Source of the DNA: Flammulina velutipes
Taxonomy: Eukaryota; Basidiomycota; Agaricomycetes; Agaricales; Physalacriaceae
Direction of reading: 5' to 3'
NCBI GenBank assembly: GCA_011800155.1
Contig: CM022371.1
Span: 1,612,001 to 1,676,000, forward strand
DNA length: 64,000 bases
Each line of letters opens with the position of its first letter. Within the stretch, counting starts at the first letter, position 1. Made by a program: the position numbers and the translations under genes. Positions 24,691 through 35,715 of the stretch are shown here, piece after piece. The notes under the pieces were generated by a model, which saw nothing but the letters and a program-made list of their open reading frames with translations, was not told the DNA's origin and made no database searches.

Positions 24691-25326
24691 ATGTCTACCT
24701 CTGTCAACGTCCGCGAATACATCGACCGTTATCCATTTGACCTAGACTGTCACTGGGACGCGGAAGACTTCAGCTTTGACACGCTGTCCGCTCCGGTCGT
24801 ACGGATACACTTTTGCGCGGCGGCCAACGACAACGACACCGACACGGTGGTGCGCCGACAGCCCGTGAATCACTGGATGGTGTTCCTCCAGACGGGCGCG
24901 ACGACGTCTGTGCGCCTAAGCATCAGCTCGGGGGAGACGTCTGCATACCCCGCAGTGATCGAGCTGGCGTCGAAGCGGTACATCGTGTCGCATTTTTCGC
25001 CCATCGTAATCTCGTCTGCGGTGAACGGTGGCGTGACCGTGGAAGCTGTTTTCCGGCTGCTCATAGCGAAGGGGAGGGATCGATACAAGTTTACGGACCA
25101 GCACGTCGGGTGCCGGTGGTGGTGTTACTGCATCGCGCATGATTTCGAGTCAGCAGGCTGGGTAGAACGGGGTACTGCCAACCGGGTTGGACAGGCCGCT
25201 TCTTGGTATTACCCCCAGCTGAAGAATAGAGATAAGCAGGGAAGCGCGAACAATGAGCCAGTTGCCTGTCCTATGGAGCAAGGCGTCTTCTTTTGGTTTG
25301 TGAAATTTCTACATGTTTCCGTGTGA
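24691..25326 (+). CDS. DUF7770 family protein
   Basis: Intronless, 211 residues, start MSTSVNVREYIDRYPFDL. The middle resembles the fungal DUF7770 family: NHWMVFLQTGATTSVRLS, a short beta-rich stretch, then VTVEAVFRLLIAKGRDRYKF and GCRWWCYCIAHDFESAGWV. Function of the family is not known; it is common in Agaricomycetes and often multi-copy. The coding sequence is noticeably GC-richer (many CGN and ACG codons) than its neighbours. The assignment rests on the NHW, GRDRY and GCRxWC blocks from memory of the family. Confidence 0.7.
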   Translation: MSTSVNVREYIDRYPFDLDCHWDAEDFSFDTLSAPVVRIHFCAAANDNDTDTVVRRQPVNHWMVFLQTGATTSVRLSISSGETSAYPAVIELASKRYIVSHFSPIVISSAVNGGVTVEAVFRLLIAKGRDRYKFTDQHVGCRWWCYCIAHDFESAGWVERGTANRVGQAASWYYPQLKNRDKQGSANNEPVACPMEQGVFFWFVKFLHVSV

Positions 25327-25578
25327 AATGCTGATCGGCGTTGTGTAGATTGTCACGATCTGCCCGTTCACTTTTTCTGTTCCGTTCTTCGAAGTGGTTC
25401 TCTAATAACTGTACTGGATTTCACATCGTACCTGACATGCATCTTTAGTATACTACATAATTCTCGGCGACCATTATTTCCATTGAACCTTACTTACTAG
25501 CCTCTATGACTCTATCAGCTTTAATACTACGTACGATCAAAATGATGTCAGCAGTAACGTTGCTTTAAAACGTCCATC

Positions 25579-26031
25579 ATGTCCTCCGCTCAGAGACTCA
25601 GATCGTCGACCGCTACGCCTAGCGATGGCTCACGCACAATAACAGTAATACCTACGCCTGCTACCGACGCCACATCCAGTGCACCGCCTAACACTGGTAG
25701 TCTGAAACTGCGTGGCGCTCATCGCAAACCACAAGTGGCCTGGACGGATGACACCGTCGACAACGAAGGCTGCGGTCGGAAGAGCAGCAAGAGTGAGTAT
25801 ACTCTATCTTCCCAGAGAATTTGCTGACCGTCTGCAGTCTGCTGTATATACCACAAACCGAAACGGTTCGACGAGTCGTCGGATGAGGATTCTTCTTCAG
25901 ACGAGGAGGGCCGGCATTCACATTCGAGGACGTGCAACCACAAACACGCTGAGGTTTCCACCGTAGAGGAGCCTCCCGAGCCCAATGCGTACGAAGCAGA
26001 TCCCAGTAAAAAGGGCAAGGGTAAAGCGTAA
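25579..26031 (+). CDS. YPI1: Type 1 protein phosphatase inhibitor Ypi1 / inhibitor-3
   Basis: Small disordered regulator of PP1 (Glc7) that keeps the phosphatase in nuclear complexes with Sds22. Exons 25579-25792 and 25838-26031, about 135 residues. The family core is intact: LKLRGAHRKPQVAWTDDTVD holds the PP1-binding KxVxW motif (KPQVAW), followed by NEGCGRKSSKICCIYHKPKR, with the intron inside SSK|ICC. Then FDESSDEDSSSDEE, a His/Cys stretch and a Lys-rich end. The conserved Cys-Cys-Ile-Tyr-His segment makes the assignment secure. Confidence 0.93.
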
Positions 26032-26741
26032 GCTTGTAGTGTGTTACACCTTGTTTATTGAAGCCGCTACTGAACATACGCAGGACGGGAAATAATACAC
26101 GCTCGTTGTATCATAATTTTAATCTGAGACTCTTTGCAACTACACCTCATCGCCGCTCGTTGTCTTGTGCCATCTTTTTGTCCGCATGTACGCCGCATTT
26201 ATCTTCCATAACTTACTGACACCGCTAGCCAATCACATCTTCCAGCAACTGTTTATCCGGATTTATCTTCGATCCGATTTTCTGAACGAATATTTTGTCT
26301 TCTGAAGCCTCTTCCTTGCCTTAAGAAAACCCAAGATCCACTAATACGCTACACAGTCGATTCTATCGGATGTCTATGGCTCCTCTAGTATTCTCGCACC
26401 TCAGCCCGTTGCCAATCTATGGAGCGGGTAGTCTGCAAGTACTCTGTTATTTGTTTCCCATCACCCCTCATAACATCGGTGGCGCCGACCCCATCGCAAC
26501 GCAATCGTTTGTCGGCTACCAGTCGCCGGAGTTCATCGTGAACTCTTATAACGCTAGCGCCACCTCAAGATATTTGTGTTGATAATGGCTCAAATGCGAC
26601 TTCGACGACATCAACCAAAGGTGACGAATAGCACTAACGTGGCATCGTCAACGATGACTTCTGTATGTGCTGTGCCCAATCACAATCGATCGTCCGTCGT
26701 AGGCGACACTGCCAGCGGCTGGAAGCAGCGTCATTGTGTAG
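26032..26741. other. Intergenic region
   Basis: About 0.7 kb upstream of protease B. ORFs here are short and lack recognisable motifs or splice continuity. No gene seen. Confidence 0.4.
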
Positions 26742-26799
26742 AATAAATAGGCCGACAAATATTCCCAACCATTCGTAACTCCTTGCTGGTCCAACGAGT
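26742..26799 (+). promoter_or_regulatory. Core promoter/leader of protease B
   Basis: AATAAATAGG near 26742 is a weak TATA-like site about 57 bp before the ATG. TTGCTGGTC at 26783-26791 ends 8 nt before the ATG at 26800. Same arrangement as copies A, D and E, although the coding N-terminus of B is the most divergent. Confidence 0.5.
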
Positions 26800-28225
26800 A
26801 TGCCTTGGTTCATAACATGTGTATTGGCTTTATCCCTCATCAGCTTCGTAGCATATGGGTTCCCTCTTCTCGGATCTAACGAGACAAATTCCCTGGGATT
26901 GCGCGCGCGCCGCCAAGTCATCCATCCTCTATCGCAGTATGGAGATCTCGCGTTAGCAGAGGTCATTATAGGCGGCCAAAAACGTACGTCCTTTCCGTTC
27001 GGTCCTTAATTGAGATCGTTGATTGACCTGTGCAAGTTCGCCTTCTTGTCGATACGGGAAGCAGTCAGACATGGGTCAAGGATACAAGCCTCGCAAACGC
27101 AAATCTTGGCAAGTCAATAGGAACTTTTGTGAGTCACAGAGTTGCAAAGAAAGACGTTCACGATTTCATCCAATGCAAGGTACAAACGTACGCCAACGGA
27201 GAGGTTGCTTCCGGAAAACAGTTCAAGACGACAGTCACTTTGCCTAGTGATCTAGAGGCCGATGATCAAATCATTGGAGTCGCGGACAAGTATAGCGAGG
27301 GGTGAGTTTCTATCGTCCTGCAGCGTTACACTTCGAACTCATAAACATGCAAGTGATGCATATCACAAATGGGATGGTGTCATGGGGTAAGACTCTTTTC
27401 TTTCGCATGAACTTTCCGCTAAGTCTGCAGCAGGCTCAGCATCAGCACCAATGAAAAGGAAGCTCCGAGTATTTTTGAAAATCTCGCAGACTCGGGACGG
27501 ATTCCACGCAGTATCAGCGTATTCTATAAACCTGTAAACGAAAACGACGAGCCTGAGTTGGTCTGGGGTGCGTGAAGTCTTATTTGAAGATACTGGTATT
27601 CGGTCGCTCACGAACATACATTGGCAGGTGGCTACAATGCCCTCAAAACGAAAGGAGGCTTATCCTATGCGTGAGTCTTATAAGTAACTTGAATCCTACG
27701 AATCCAACTCATTTCAACATTCTCAGACCAATGACGACCGACGCTTTTGCAAAAGCCGAGATGAACTGGGGCGTAGACGCCGCAATAAAGTACAAAGGCC
27801 AAATTATTCAGAAAGTGAGGGCAGCCTATCTGGACACTGGCAGTTCGACCATCGACCTCCCCAACGATGCCTACCGCAAGTTCGCGGACGCGACAGGCGC
27901 AGTGCCGAATGGCGATATTATGCTCATATCGCAGGAAGAGTATGCTGCGATGGAAGACCTGGTGATTGTGATTAGAGGCAGGGAATGGCCCCTCATACCT
28001 AATGCTCTGAAAGAGGCGGATAATCTGGATGAGGATGGAGATGTTGAGATGGGACGCCGCAGTAGCAAAGTGGTGCTAAGAGTCAACCCGATGGACGAGA
28101 CGCAGACGGCCTTTGGTTTTGGACTAGGAGCCCCATTCTTCGAGAGATACTATATGCATTTAGATGACGGAAAGCAGAGAATTGGGATAGGGCGCACACC
28201 GTACACACAATCAGAAAGTAATTGA
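26800..28225 (+). CDS. Secreted pepsin-like aspartic protease (A1), copy B
   Basis: Signal peptide MPWFITCVLALSLISFVAYG, then a short pro-segment with RARRQ. Both catalytic loops are canonical: LLVDTGSSQTWVKD and AYLDTGSSTIDLP. KWDGVMGLSIST corresponds to the pepsin DGILGL region and GAPFFERYYMHLDD to the C-terminal block. It keeps the phase-1 intron directly before the first loop and further introns after the flap, after MG, after VWG and after SYA. It lacks the CxGNPxY motif found after the signal peptide in the other four copies, and has DTGSS rather than DTGSC or DTASC, so it is the outgroup-like member. The tail ends 62 bp before the BUD13 ATG, so transcripts probably overlap or abut. 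Confidence 0.85.
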
Positions 28226-28287
28226 CAATAGTCCGGCCCGATATTCCGAAATCATTCTCTCCATCCTACTTTCACGAACTCGCAACG

Positions 28288-29306
28288 ATGAGCGACCTGA
28301 AATCGTATCTCGCAGAAAAGTACATGTCGGGACCGAAGGCAGACGCCATCCTAGCAAAAACAAATAAAAAGAAGAAGAAACGCAAGGTCGCTGAGGCTGC
28401 ACCCGCGTCTGGCGTCTCTTTTGTGAAGGACGAGGATGCTGGATGGAGTAACGCGCCTGCGAACGACGACGAGGACGACGCTATGGACGTATCAGAGGCA
28501 GTGGTGGCGTCGGATAGGTCCTTCAAGAAACGGAAACGAGAAGGCGAACCAAGTTCTGGTTGGACGACCGTTAAGGAGCCTACACCACCGCCAGAAGACG
28601 AGAAACCGCAAGTTGTTGAAACAGACACACCGTTCGTCGGAGGCCTCGTCTCTGCGCGCCAGCTGAAGAAAGTGCTACCTTCGACAGCGGCGGCGGACAG
28701 CAGCGAGCTGACGGCGGAGGAGATTGCACGGGCGCAGGAAACGGTGTATCGCGATGCTACTGGACGCAAGATTGACACGAAGGCTGCAAGGGCGGACGCA
28801 GCGAGGAAGAAGCGAGAGATGGAGGAGAAAGAGGCGCAGAAGATGGAATGGGGCAAGGGTCTTGTGCAGCGCGACGAGGCTGAGGAGAGAAGGAAGGAAT
28901 TGGCGAAACAGAGGCTCACCAAAGGATTCAGACATAAAGACGACGAGGACTTGAATCGGGAACTCAAGGACAAGGAATTATGGAACGATCCTGCGGCTGC
29001 GTTCTTGACGGTAGGTGCTGTCGTTCTCTGTTGCACTGCAGCTGTTCACTCTGCTACAGAAAAAGAAATCAAAGGGCCCACGCTTACCGACTTACAACGG
29101 TCCAGTACCACCGCCGAATCGTTTTGGAATTTCGCCGGGCTACAGGTGGGATGGTGTCGGTGCGTCTTGTATTCATGTTATACTATCCTTCAATTGACAA
29201 CCATACAGACCGCGGGAACGGCTTTGAGAAAAAGTTCTTCCAGACACTCAACGCAAGAAAACGCGGGACACAGGAGAGCCATATGTGGAGTACGGAGGAC
29301 ATGTAG
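28288..29306 (+). CDS. BUD13: Bud13 / Cwc26 pre-mRNA splicing factor
   Basis: Subunit of the RES (retention and splicing) complex with Snu17 and Pml1; it stabilises the activated spliceosome and promotes splicing of weak introns. [20 protein letters not shown] opens the protein, followed by a Lys-rich nuclear signal (NKKKKKRK), an acidic linker, [15 protein letters not shown], and the family core [13 protein letters not shown] long charged helix follows ([15 protein letters not shown]). Two introns join FLT|KKKSKGP and [12 protein letters not shown]; the C-terminus [19 protein letters not shown] is the Snu17-binding part and fully conserved. ATG at 28288. About 300 residues. Confidence 0.95.
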
Positions 29307-29740
29307 ACGCGCGAGGTAGTTTGCTTGTGATGTACGTTCGCACAAATATTTACGTGTTCACCATTCACAGAATACTCAGTATTCATGCTCAAGAGTGCCT
29401 TGCCAATTGCGTTCCGCTGCGGACATCTACAAGTCTGATACGCGGAGTCCCCATGCTGTGAATGCATCGTCTACCAGGATACAAACTCTGACTGCACCGT
29501 GGCGGTGGCGAATCCGAATCCCGACGACAGTCTGTTCTCTATGACGTTCTCGACACCTCCGCTCGCGAAGATGACTGCGCGTACGATCCGCATTTTATCA
29601 CCCAACTATGCCTCGCTTCCGTTAGCCCGTCTCTGCAGTGCGACAGATAACCAGGTACAACAGTCAGCATAGTACAAGTATTGCTTGATTACTGCACAGG
29701 TTTTCGTTCGTCGCCTACAGCTACTGAATTGCAACGAGGC
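29307..29740. other. Intergenic region
   Basis: About 0.43 kb between BUD13 and the promoter of protease C. No gene seen. Confidence 0.4.
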
Positions 29741-29867
29741 TATAAGTACTAGGGAGATCAGCATATATGTGGGAAGGTTGCTCTGGTGATCACTAGACAT
29801 TCCTTCATAAAGGTGAATCAAGGATTTACTGAATCCGTATCTTGCTGCTGGTCATCGAGATTCAAGA
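29741..29867 (+). promoter_or_regulatory. Promoter/leader of protease C
   Basis: TATAAGT at 29741 and ATATAT at 29763 are TATA candidates. TGCTGGTCATC begins at 29846; GGTC ends 14 nt before the ATG, against 7-8 nt in the other copies. Confidence 0.5.
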
Positions 29868-31216
29868 ATGCTTTCAACTTTGTCTCATGTGGCGCTCTTC
29901 GCGTCCCTCTTCATTTCATGCACTGGAAACCCCACTTACTACAAACGAAACAACGGTACAGCGTTAGCGTCGTCGGACGTGTCTCCCGTTACAGAGAACA
30001 TTGAAACATGCGGGGTCGACAGAGTAGCGAAAGTCACTATAGGCAACTCGGACAAGATTCGTAAGTCCTTACACCATGGATTGGCTTATCTGACGTGTGT
30101 CCCACAAGTCCGGCTTGTTCTTGACACGGGAAGTTGTTGGACATGGGTCAAGAGAACCAGTCTCGGAGAACACAGCTTAGATGGGAGTGCAGACGAAGGC
30201 AGTTTTGTGAGTAGACGGTTTCGATCATATGCCAACGTCGTCTAATGTCACCAGAAAGTAACCTATGCGATCGGTAAAACCAAAGGAAGAAGGCACACTA
30301 CCAAGGTCACTGTCGGGGGTAGCCTGGTAATCGAAAAACAAGTCATTGGAGTCGCGGATACATATGATGAAGAGTATATGATTCTTTCGTTCTATGGTGG
30401 AAACTTCGAGCTCACCCATTACCTAGCACGCGGGCGGCACGATGGGACGGTGTCATGGGGTAAGTCCATCCTGAGTTTTGTTCTGTAGCACTGAGCTTTT
30501 CGCTTAGATTCAATCCTTCTTGTCACAAAATCAAGGACTATCCGCTCTCCGTGCTGGAAAATCTTCCAACAGCTGGTGTTCCAAGCAGTGTGGCTATGTC
30601 ATTCACGCCCTTGCATATGGCACCGAACTGTGGCCATATTATATGGGGTGGATCTAATTCCAATGACCTATTTACAATGTGAGTTCAATATCCAGGTCTT
30701 TCTACTATGTTATCTCAATGATCTCTCTCTCTTATTAGGCCCTTGACGGACGACGAGAATGCCAAAGCTAAACTAAAATGGCCTATAGATGCTGAAATAG
30801 GTTACCAGAGTAACATCAAAGCAGCGAGTCCAGTGTCTCTAGATTCGGACGCCTCAGAGATTCTTCTCGCTCCGGAACTCTACGAGGAGTTCATAGAAAA
30901 AACACATGGTGTTTCAGTCGATTTTATGACAGAGATATCAAGCGAAACCTTCAAGACGATGGGGAACTTAGACATTGTGATAGGCGGCCGTTCGTTCCCT
31001 CTTACTCCCAAAGCTCTACAAGGCTGGTACGAGGACGAGGAGCATGCGAAGGAACCTTCAACTAACGGGGAGAATGTGATGCTTAGAGTCGATAAGAGTT
31101 ATCGTCCTACCACAATCTTGGGAATCCCATTTTTCGAGAGGTACTTGATCAATTTCAAGCTCGACAAGGAGGATTCCGAGGTTGGCATAGGACACACACA
31201 GTATTCAGAGTCGTAG
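29868..31216 (+). CDS. Secreted aspartic protease-like protein (A1), copy C, altered second active-site loop
   Basis: Start MLSTLSHVALFASLFISCTG is a signal peptide, followed by NPTYYKRNN. The first catalytic loop is normal (VLDTGSCWTWVKR). In the second loop the canonical Asp-Thr-Gly-Thr-Ser is replaced by Asp-Ser-Asp-Ala-Ser (30842-30856): the aspartate stays, but the loop glycine is lost. RWDGVMGFNPSCH fits the pepsin DGILG block and TILGIPFFERYL the C-terminal block. Introns: 30061-30108 before the first loop, one after the flap, one near 30380, one after VMG and one near 30680. All exons stay in frame, so the gene looks intact, but catalysis may be impaired. Ends 60 bp from the opposed GH125 stop. 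Confidence 0.8.
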
Positions 31217-31276
31217 AGGTAATTATGATTTGCTTACACTGGATGAAACAGCTACCAGCTTGGTACTAAGACGCTC

Positions 31277-33571
31277 TCATATCCCTGGCACGTAGCTGGC
31301 ATTGTCCTTGAAGATCAAGTAAGGTTTTCGCGCTGCTATGTCTAGGACTGCTCTGAGTGATAGGTCAGAAATGTGAAGGCTAACACTGGTAGGTAGACTC
31401 ACTCTGCGAAGTAGCTGTTCGCCCAAGCGAACCACGGACGTTTATAAGACGACCCATTGTAGATATCAACTGCCTCGTGAATCAGTCCCAACCCGCTCGT
31501 ACTCTGCGTGGAGGAAAGTAGATCAGCAAGTAGAATATGTCAGGATATCACCGCACTGACGTTCATCATGAGGTTCAGCGAATCGAGGATTTCCTGATCA
31601 TCGTTCGTGCCGAAGATGACTGAGGCGTGGCCCATGGGCCAAGGGCTCCATGCATTGACGTGAGGTCCTCTAAGTAATCCAAGTCTAGTCAAGATACCAT
31701 ATAGTCAACGAAGGCCTTACCCTATACCGCTGAAGTTCTTTCCCTTAGCGTAGTACGAGTTTTCGCGTGAAAGCAAGACCTTTTTCGTTGCCAGGTAGTT
31801 TGGATCCTCTTTATCCACAAATCCAAGGTATGGCAGCGACATTAGAGACTACCAATACCAACTTAGCAAAAAGAGAGTTGTACGTGGAAGGTGATCAAAC
31901 TTACAGGTACATTTGCATCGTCCATAAAGAATTTCCCACCCATCCCGTTTGTCTCGTATGCAAAGACACCGCGCTCGTCCAACTGAATGTCCGTCAGTCA
32001 TCAAGGCGTGTCTGTTCCAGTAGTATAATACATACTGCATAGCGGTAGATCGCATCCTTTATCGTCGTGCTCCAGTTTCTAGCTAGTGTGCTCAGATTTG
32101 CTCCTAATCCGACTTCGTCGAGCATATTGGCTAGATGAGTCATCTCGACGCTCATCATCGCATTGGCGGACGTCAAATAGGCTACGCCACCAAGAATCTG
32201 GTTTAATAAAGTAATTGGCAAGAGGTGGTGACACTCACCGAAAGTACTGAGATCATCTGAAGGTCGGTGGTGAGTGCCCACCATGCCGGTGTAAAGTTTA
32301 GGTTCGCCATATCCCTTGTTGAACACCGGTGGCTGCGTTGAACCCGTCTGGCCAGTAAAGCTGTAGTACGCGACCCATTCCCAATCATCGTTGAATGAGC
32401 TCTGAGACTGTTCGTCCATGACGCGGAAGATCTCATCCATGGCGGCCAGCCCTACAGAACTCCTTTAGGTACAGATTATCTTGAGATGGGAGGGGCGCAC
32501 AGTTGTTGTTGATAAACGAGGAATCTCCGGTCTTCTGGTAATACGTACGGCTCAGTTTGACGAATCCAGATAGTGAATCTATCTCATACTGTAGTGGATC
32601 AGATGGTCTTGGTTACACTAACGATATAGACACTCACTTTGCACTCAAAAACCGTGGTGTTGTCGACAGGCCTTTCAAATCGTCAACAGGAACGTCACAA
32701 AGAAGTAAGCTTGCATACGGGTAGACAGTGACGAGCTCTGCGTATTCGTTGTGACTCGTATTCAGACCACTCTCCGGCGGAGGCTGAAAAGCGCCACAAT
32801 ATGGGTAGGCCGCGACGTAGCGCGATTCTGTATTTATGATTGCTTTGACTAGAGCTGATAAATTGCTATCCAGTGGTAGGAGGGCCGCATAATGAGCGAA
32901 CTGAGATACATTCAGTTTGGACAGTTGAAGAAAGGAAAGTGCCATACCTGGTTTGCTGTGTCTCTTAGCCATTGTGCGCTGAGGAAGATGAGGGAAAGGG
33001 GAGGTCGGAAGATATGCACAAAATAACGTACCTGATATCCTAGGACAACGTCAGAAAGCTTGAATGGTCTAGAAATGTAGTAGACTCACTCCCGTGACGA
33101 TGAAGGCGACGTTCTCCGTCTGCAAGTATGAGTTGGCAATTGTCGTAAAAATATGCATAGCTTACTGCGTTGAAGTACTTCACTGTCGTATCCAGTGTGT
33201 TGGGGAACGTGTTCTCAAATAACCTAGCGAGGTCGGGGTCCCTCAGACGTGCGTTCATCTCTTGGATAACTTTCTAAAACGAGAAGGATATGTCAATATT
33301 ACAGTAAGGACAAAACATCTCGCCAACGTACTTCCACAGCACTACTGTTGAATAGACGACACGCGGGATCCGGTCTCATGAATGGCAAAGCTAGAGGACC
33401 CGAGGAAGGATTGCCTTGGTTGACCTAAGAAGGTAAAATAATCCAATGAAGGTTGAAGAACGTAAGACTGACTGTGGCATATTTGGCAAAGTCTGGACAT
33501 TCAGCGGCAATCGCAGCAGAGGTAGCTACCCCAGCAGCGAGTATAAGAGACAGGAAACTGAAGGAGACCAT
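31277..33571 (-). CDS. GH125 exo-alpha-1,6-mannosidase (secreted)
   Basis: Glycoside hydrolase family 125 removes alpha-1,6-linked mannose, for example from fungal mannan or N-glycans. The ATG at 33571 gives a clear signal peptide (MVSFSFLSLILAAGVATSAA). Landmarks in order: LARLFENTFPNTLDTTVKYF, AAYPYCGAFQPPPESG, DDWEWVAYYSFTG, NAMMSVEMTHLANMLDE, FFMDDANVPVSLMSLPYLGF, GIGGPHVNAWSPWAMGH, then GLIHEAVDIYNG and RPWFAWANSYFAE. Those last blocks are the family's most conserved part and include the catalytic region. The final exon ends KPYLIFKDNASYVPGI. About 500 residues over roughly ten exons. The right-hand neighbours run on unrelated functions, so no cluster is implied. Confidence 0.88.
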
Positions 33572-33889
33572 GATAGTTTGGTTCGCCAAATTGATGCTTC
33601 TCATTCTTATGTAGGCTTTTATCCGTGGATCTCATGCCATCGTGACCGCTGTGAAAGATCTAGAGATTGGATATCGGGCCGTTGAGCGTGTGCATTGACT
33701 TGGCTATAGGCAAATGAATGCTTATCAGTGAATGCATCGGTCCGTACATTCAAGATAGTGGCGGCACCTATTGCGGCGAGGGAAATCGAAATCACGGTGA
33801 ATTACGCAAGTTATTTAACATGGACTAAAAAGCATATAGGTAAGTGAACCAGTTTGTACGAATAGCAAAATAAACAGAAGGTCCGCCAA
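33572..33889. other. Intergenic region
   Basis: 318 bp between GH125 and the C2H2 gene, both on the minus strand. No gene seen. Confidence 0.4.
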
Positions 33890-34751
33890 TCAGAGGTCTT
33901 GACTCTGTTGACTTTGATAAGGTGCTTGAGTGTACAACGGTGGAATCTGCGACGCAGAGGGTATTTGATCCCAAAAGTTTTCCTGAGATTCAGTGACACT
34001 GTCGGAAGGTTGAGAAGATGGTGCTTGAGGACGGCGACTGGAAGACCGGGGCCGGATAGTGTCCAAGGGAGACACTGTGCTGGATGGGAAGTTACGCCGA
34101 GAGCCGGGCGAGGACTGGAGGCCAGAGGACGACCATGCAAGCTCATTTCGATATGCAGCATCATCGTCGTCGTCTTCTTCTTGTGTGAGGTGTGCCTCTA
34201 CGGCATCAAGAGAGTTGGAGGTCGACGAAGAATCCTGGGATGCAGGATTGCTTTCAGGATGGAATGGTGAAGCCTGTGGCGCGGAAACTAGAGCCTGGAA
34301 TGTAGGAGACATGGGCACGTCAAATACCGGCGAGGGTTCACGGGAAGCAAGCGATGCAAATGTAGGAGTGTGGGCATCGTTCATGGGCGACGATGGCGTA
34401 TGTGGCGGCGTCGATTTGGGAGGAGAAGGTAGGTGCTCCTGCAGTGGCGACAATTTTCTTTTCTTCGACTTTGGTGGTCGGGCTAATGAGCAAGACAGCA
34501 AGGCTTGAGATTTGTGAGGACGTACATGTTTAAGACTTACTTTGACTTTGAGTGTAATCCATGTCAAACGAATACGATACTTCGTCGCTGACAACGGATC
34601 CATTTGCCCGGCGAAAATCTTGAAATTGCGACAAGCTGATCGCCTGGGATTTCCGAACATGTTCATGAATGACATGCGTATTGAGGCGTTCGTTGGACGG
34701 AAACGTTTCGATGCAAAAATCCCAGCAGCACATGTGCAGAGTATACGCCAT
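33890..34751 (-). CDS. C2H2 zinc-finger protein with disordered Ser/Pro-rich tail
   Basis: Start MAYTLHMCCWDFCIETFPS at 34751. One C2H2-type finger lies at residues 8-31 (Cys-Trp-Asp-Phe-Cys or the neighbouring Cys pair, then His-Val-Ile-His-Glu-His). An intron near 34480-34540 joins DYTQSQ to a basic stretch (RPPKSKKRKLSPLQEH), a probable nuclear signal. The remaining 200 residues are Ser/Pro-rich with a DDDDDAAY acidic patch and a Gln-rich end. I do not recognise an orthologue; a DNA- or RNA-binding regulator is the inference. Divergent from the CCDC97 gene across about 207 bp. Confidence 0.7.
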
Positions 34752-34958
34752 GAGCAAGGAATAAAGGTATTTCCTTGCCTTTAAAGAGATGGTGGTGGTT
34801 GCGGCGAGAGAGTCAAATTTCAGTTGCACGTGATATCATTGTTCTTGACTCAGGACCCTGTGTAACTGACGAACTTCCTTTCCATTATCCTTCAACCAGG
34901 CTCCTCCCTCGGTATCCCACGCTACCCATTGAGAGATCGAGTCCATCCATCGTTCTTG

Positions 34959-35715
34959 ATGTCCTACTTCGACAAGACAGCTCCATTGTGCTTTCTGGGT
35001 CTTCCTACGGATGGCTCTTACCAACCTTGTCCTGCTGAAGAGCCGATAAGATTTCTGCAGCTTCACCTCCATGTTCTTCCTCCTCACATCTCGAAATACT
35101 TCTCTCTCGTGACAAATCCTACACAACGGAGCGTACTACCCGTCGTTCGAAATCGGCGGCTTAAATACACTCAGACCGCTCCTGAAGAATTATCCTTTGC
35201 CTCTGCACGAAGTACATGGCCAACTTTGTGGGAAGGTCGAGAGCGTCGGGGCGTTGAACAAGGCAGTGAAGAGAAAGAATGGGCTCGCAACGACTTCCTG
35301 GCAGGTTCCACTCAACATATCGGGAAACTGGGGAACTTGCTAGGCGTCTACGAAGAGGAACGAGAGGCGCAGCGCGTTAGGGACATCAGGCGGGAAGCTG
35401 CAGCCAGTGCGTTTGTGCCAGAAGAAGAAAGTGACAGTGACGACGACGACGACATGGTCAACCAAGTATCGGAATCTCTCGCTGACCTAGAAACGAATGA
35501 AGACGCCAGGGCTAACTTTGAACGTCGGGTTCGAGAGCGCTTTATTTATGGCCTCTTAGAGGTATACAATCAATTCTTGTCACTTGCTTCTGGACCTGAA
35601 GACCCGTTAGGACATCGACTATGACAAAGTGGACTGGGACGAATCATTGGACGAGGACAACGACAGAGATGCTGAGGAACGATGGTTTGACGACGACGAT
35701 GAGGGCGAACAGTAG
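34959..35715 (+). CDS. CCDC97 domain protein
   Basis: Homologue of coiled-coil domain protein 97, a nuclear protein linked to the SF3b splicing particle in animals. The first in-frame ATG of a frame that opens at 34866 is 34959 (MSYFDKTAPLCFLGLP). The domain core reads PPHISKYFSLVTNPTQRSV, VVRNRRLKY, then charged helices, and FERRVRERFIYGLLE|DIDYD. The intron (donor GTATAC, acceptor CGTTAG) splits LLE|DIDYDKVDWDES. The end is EERWFDDDDEGEQ, as in the family. About 230 residues. An upstream exon cannot be excluded. Confidence 0.82.

Noticed and set aside
28272..29036. 254-codon Ser/Ala-rich ORF on the minus strand
   Set aside because: It lies antisense to BUD13, whose frame is conserved; Ser-rich antisense frames are typical mirror artefacts of Lys/Glu/Ala-rich genes.
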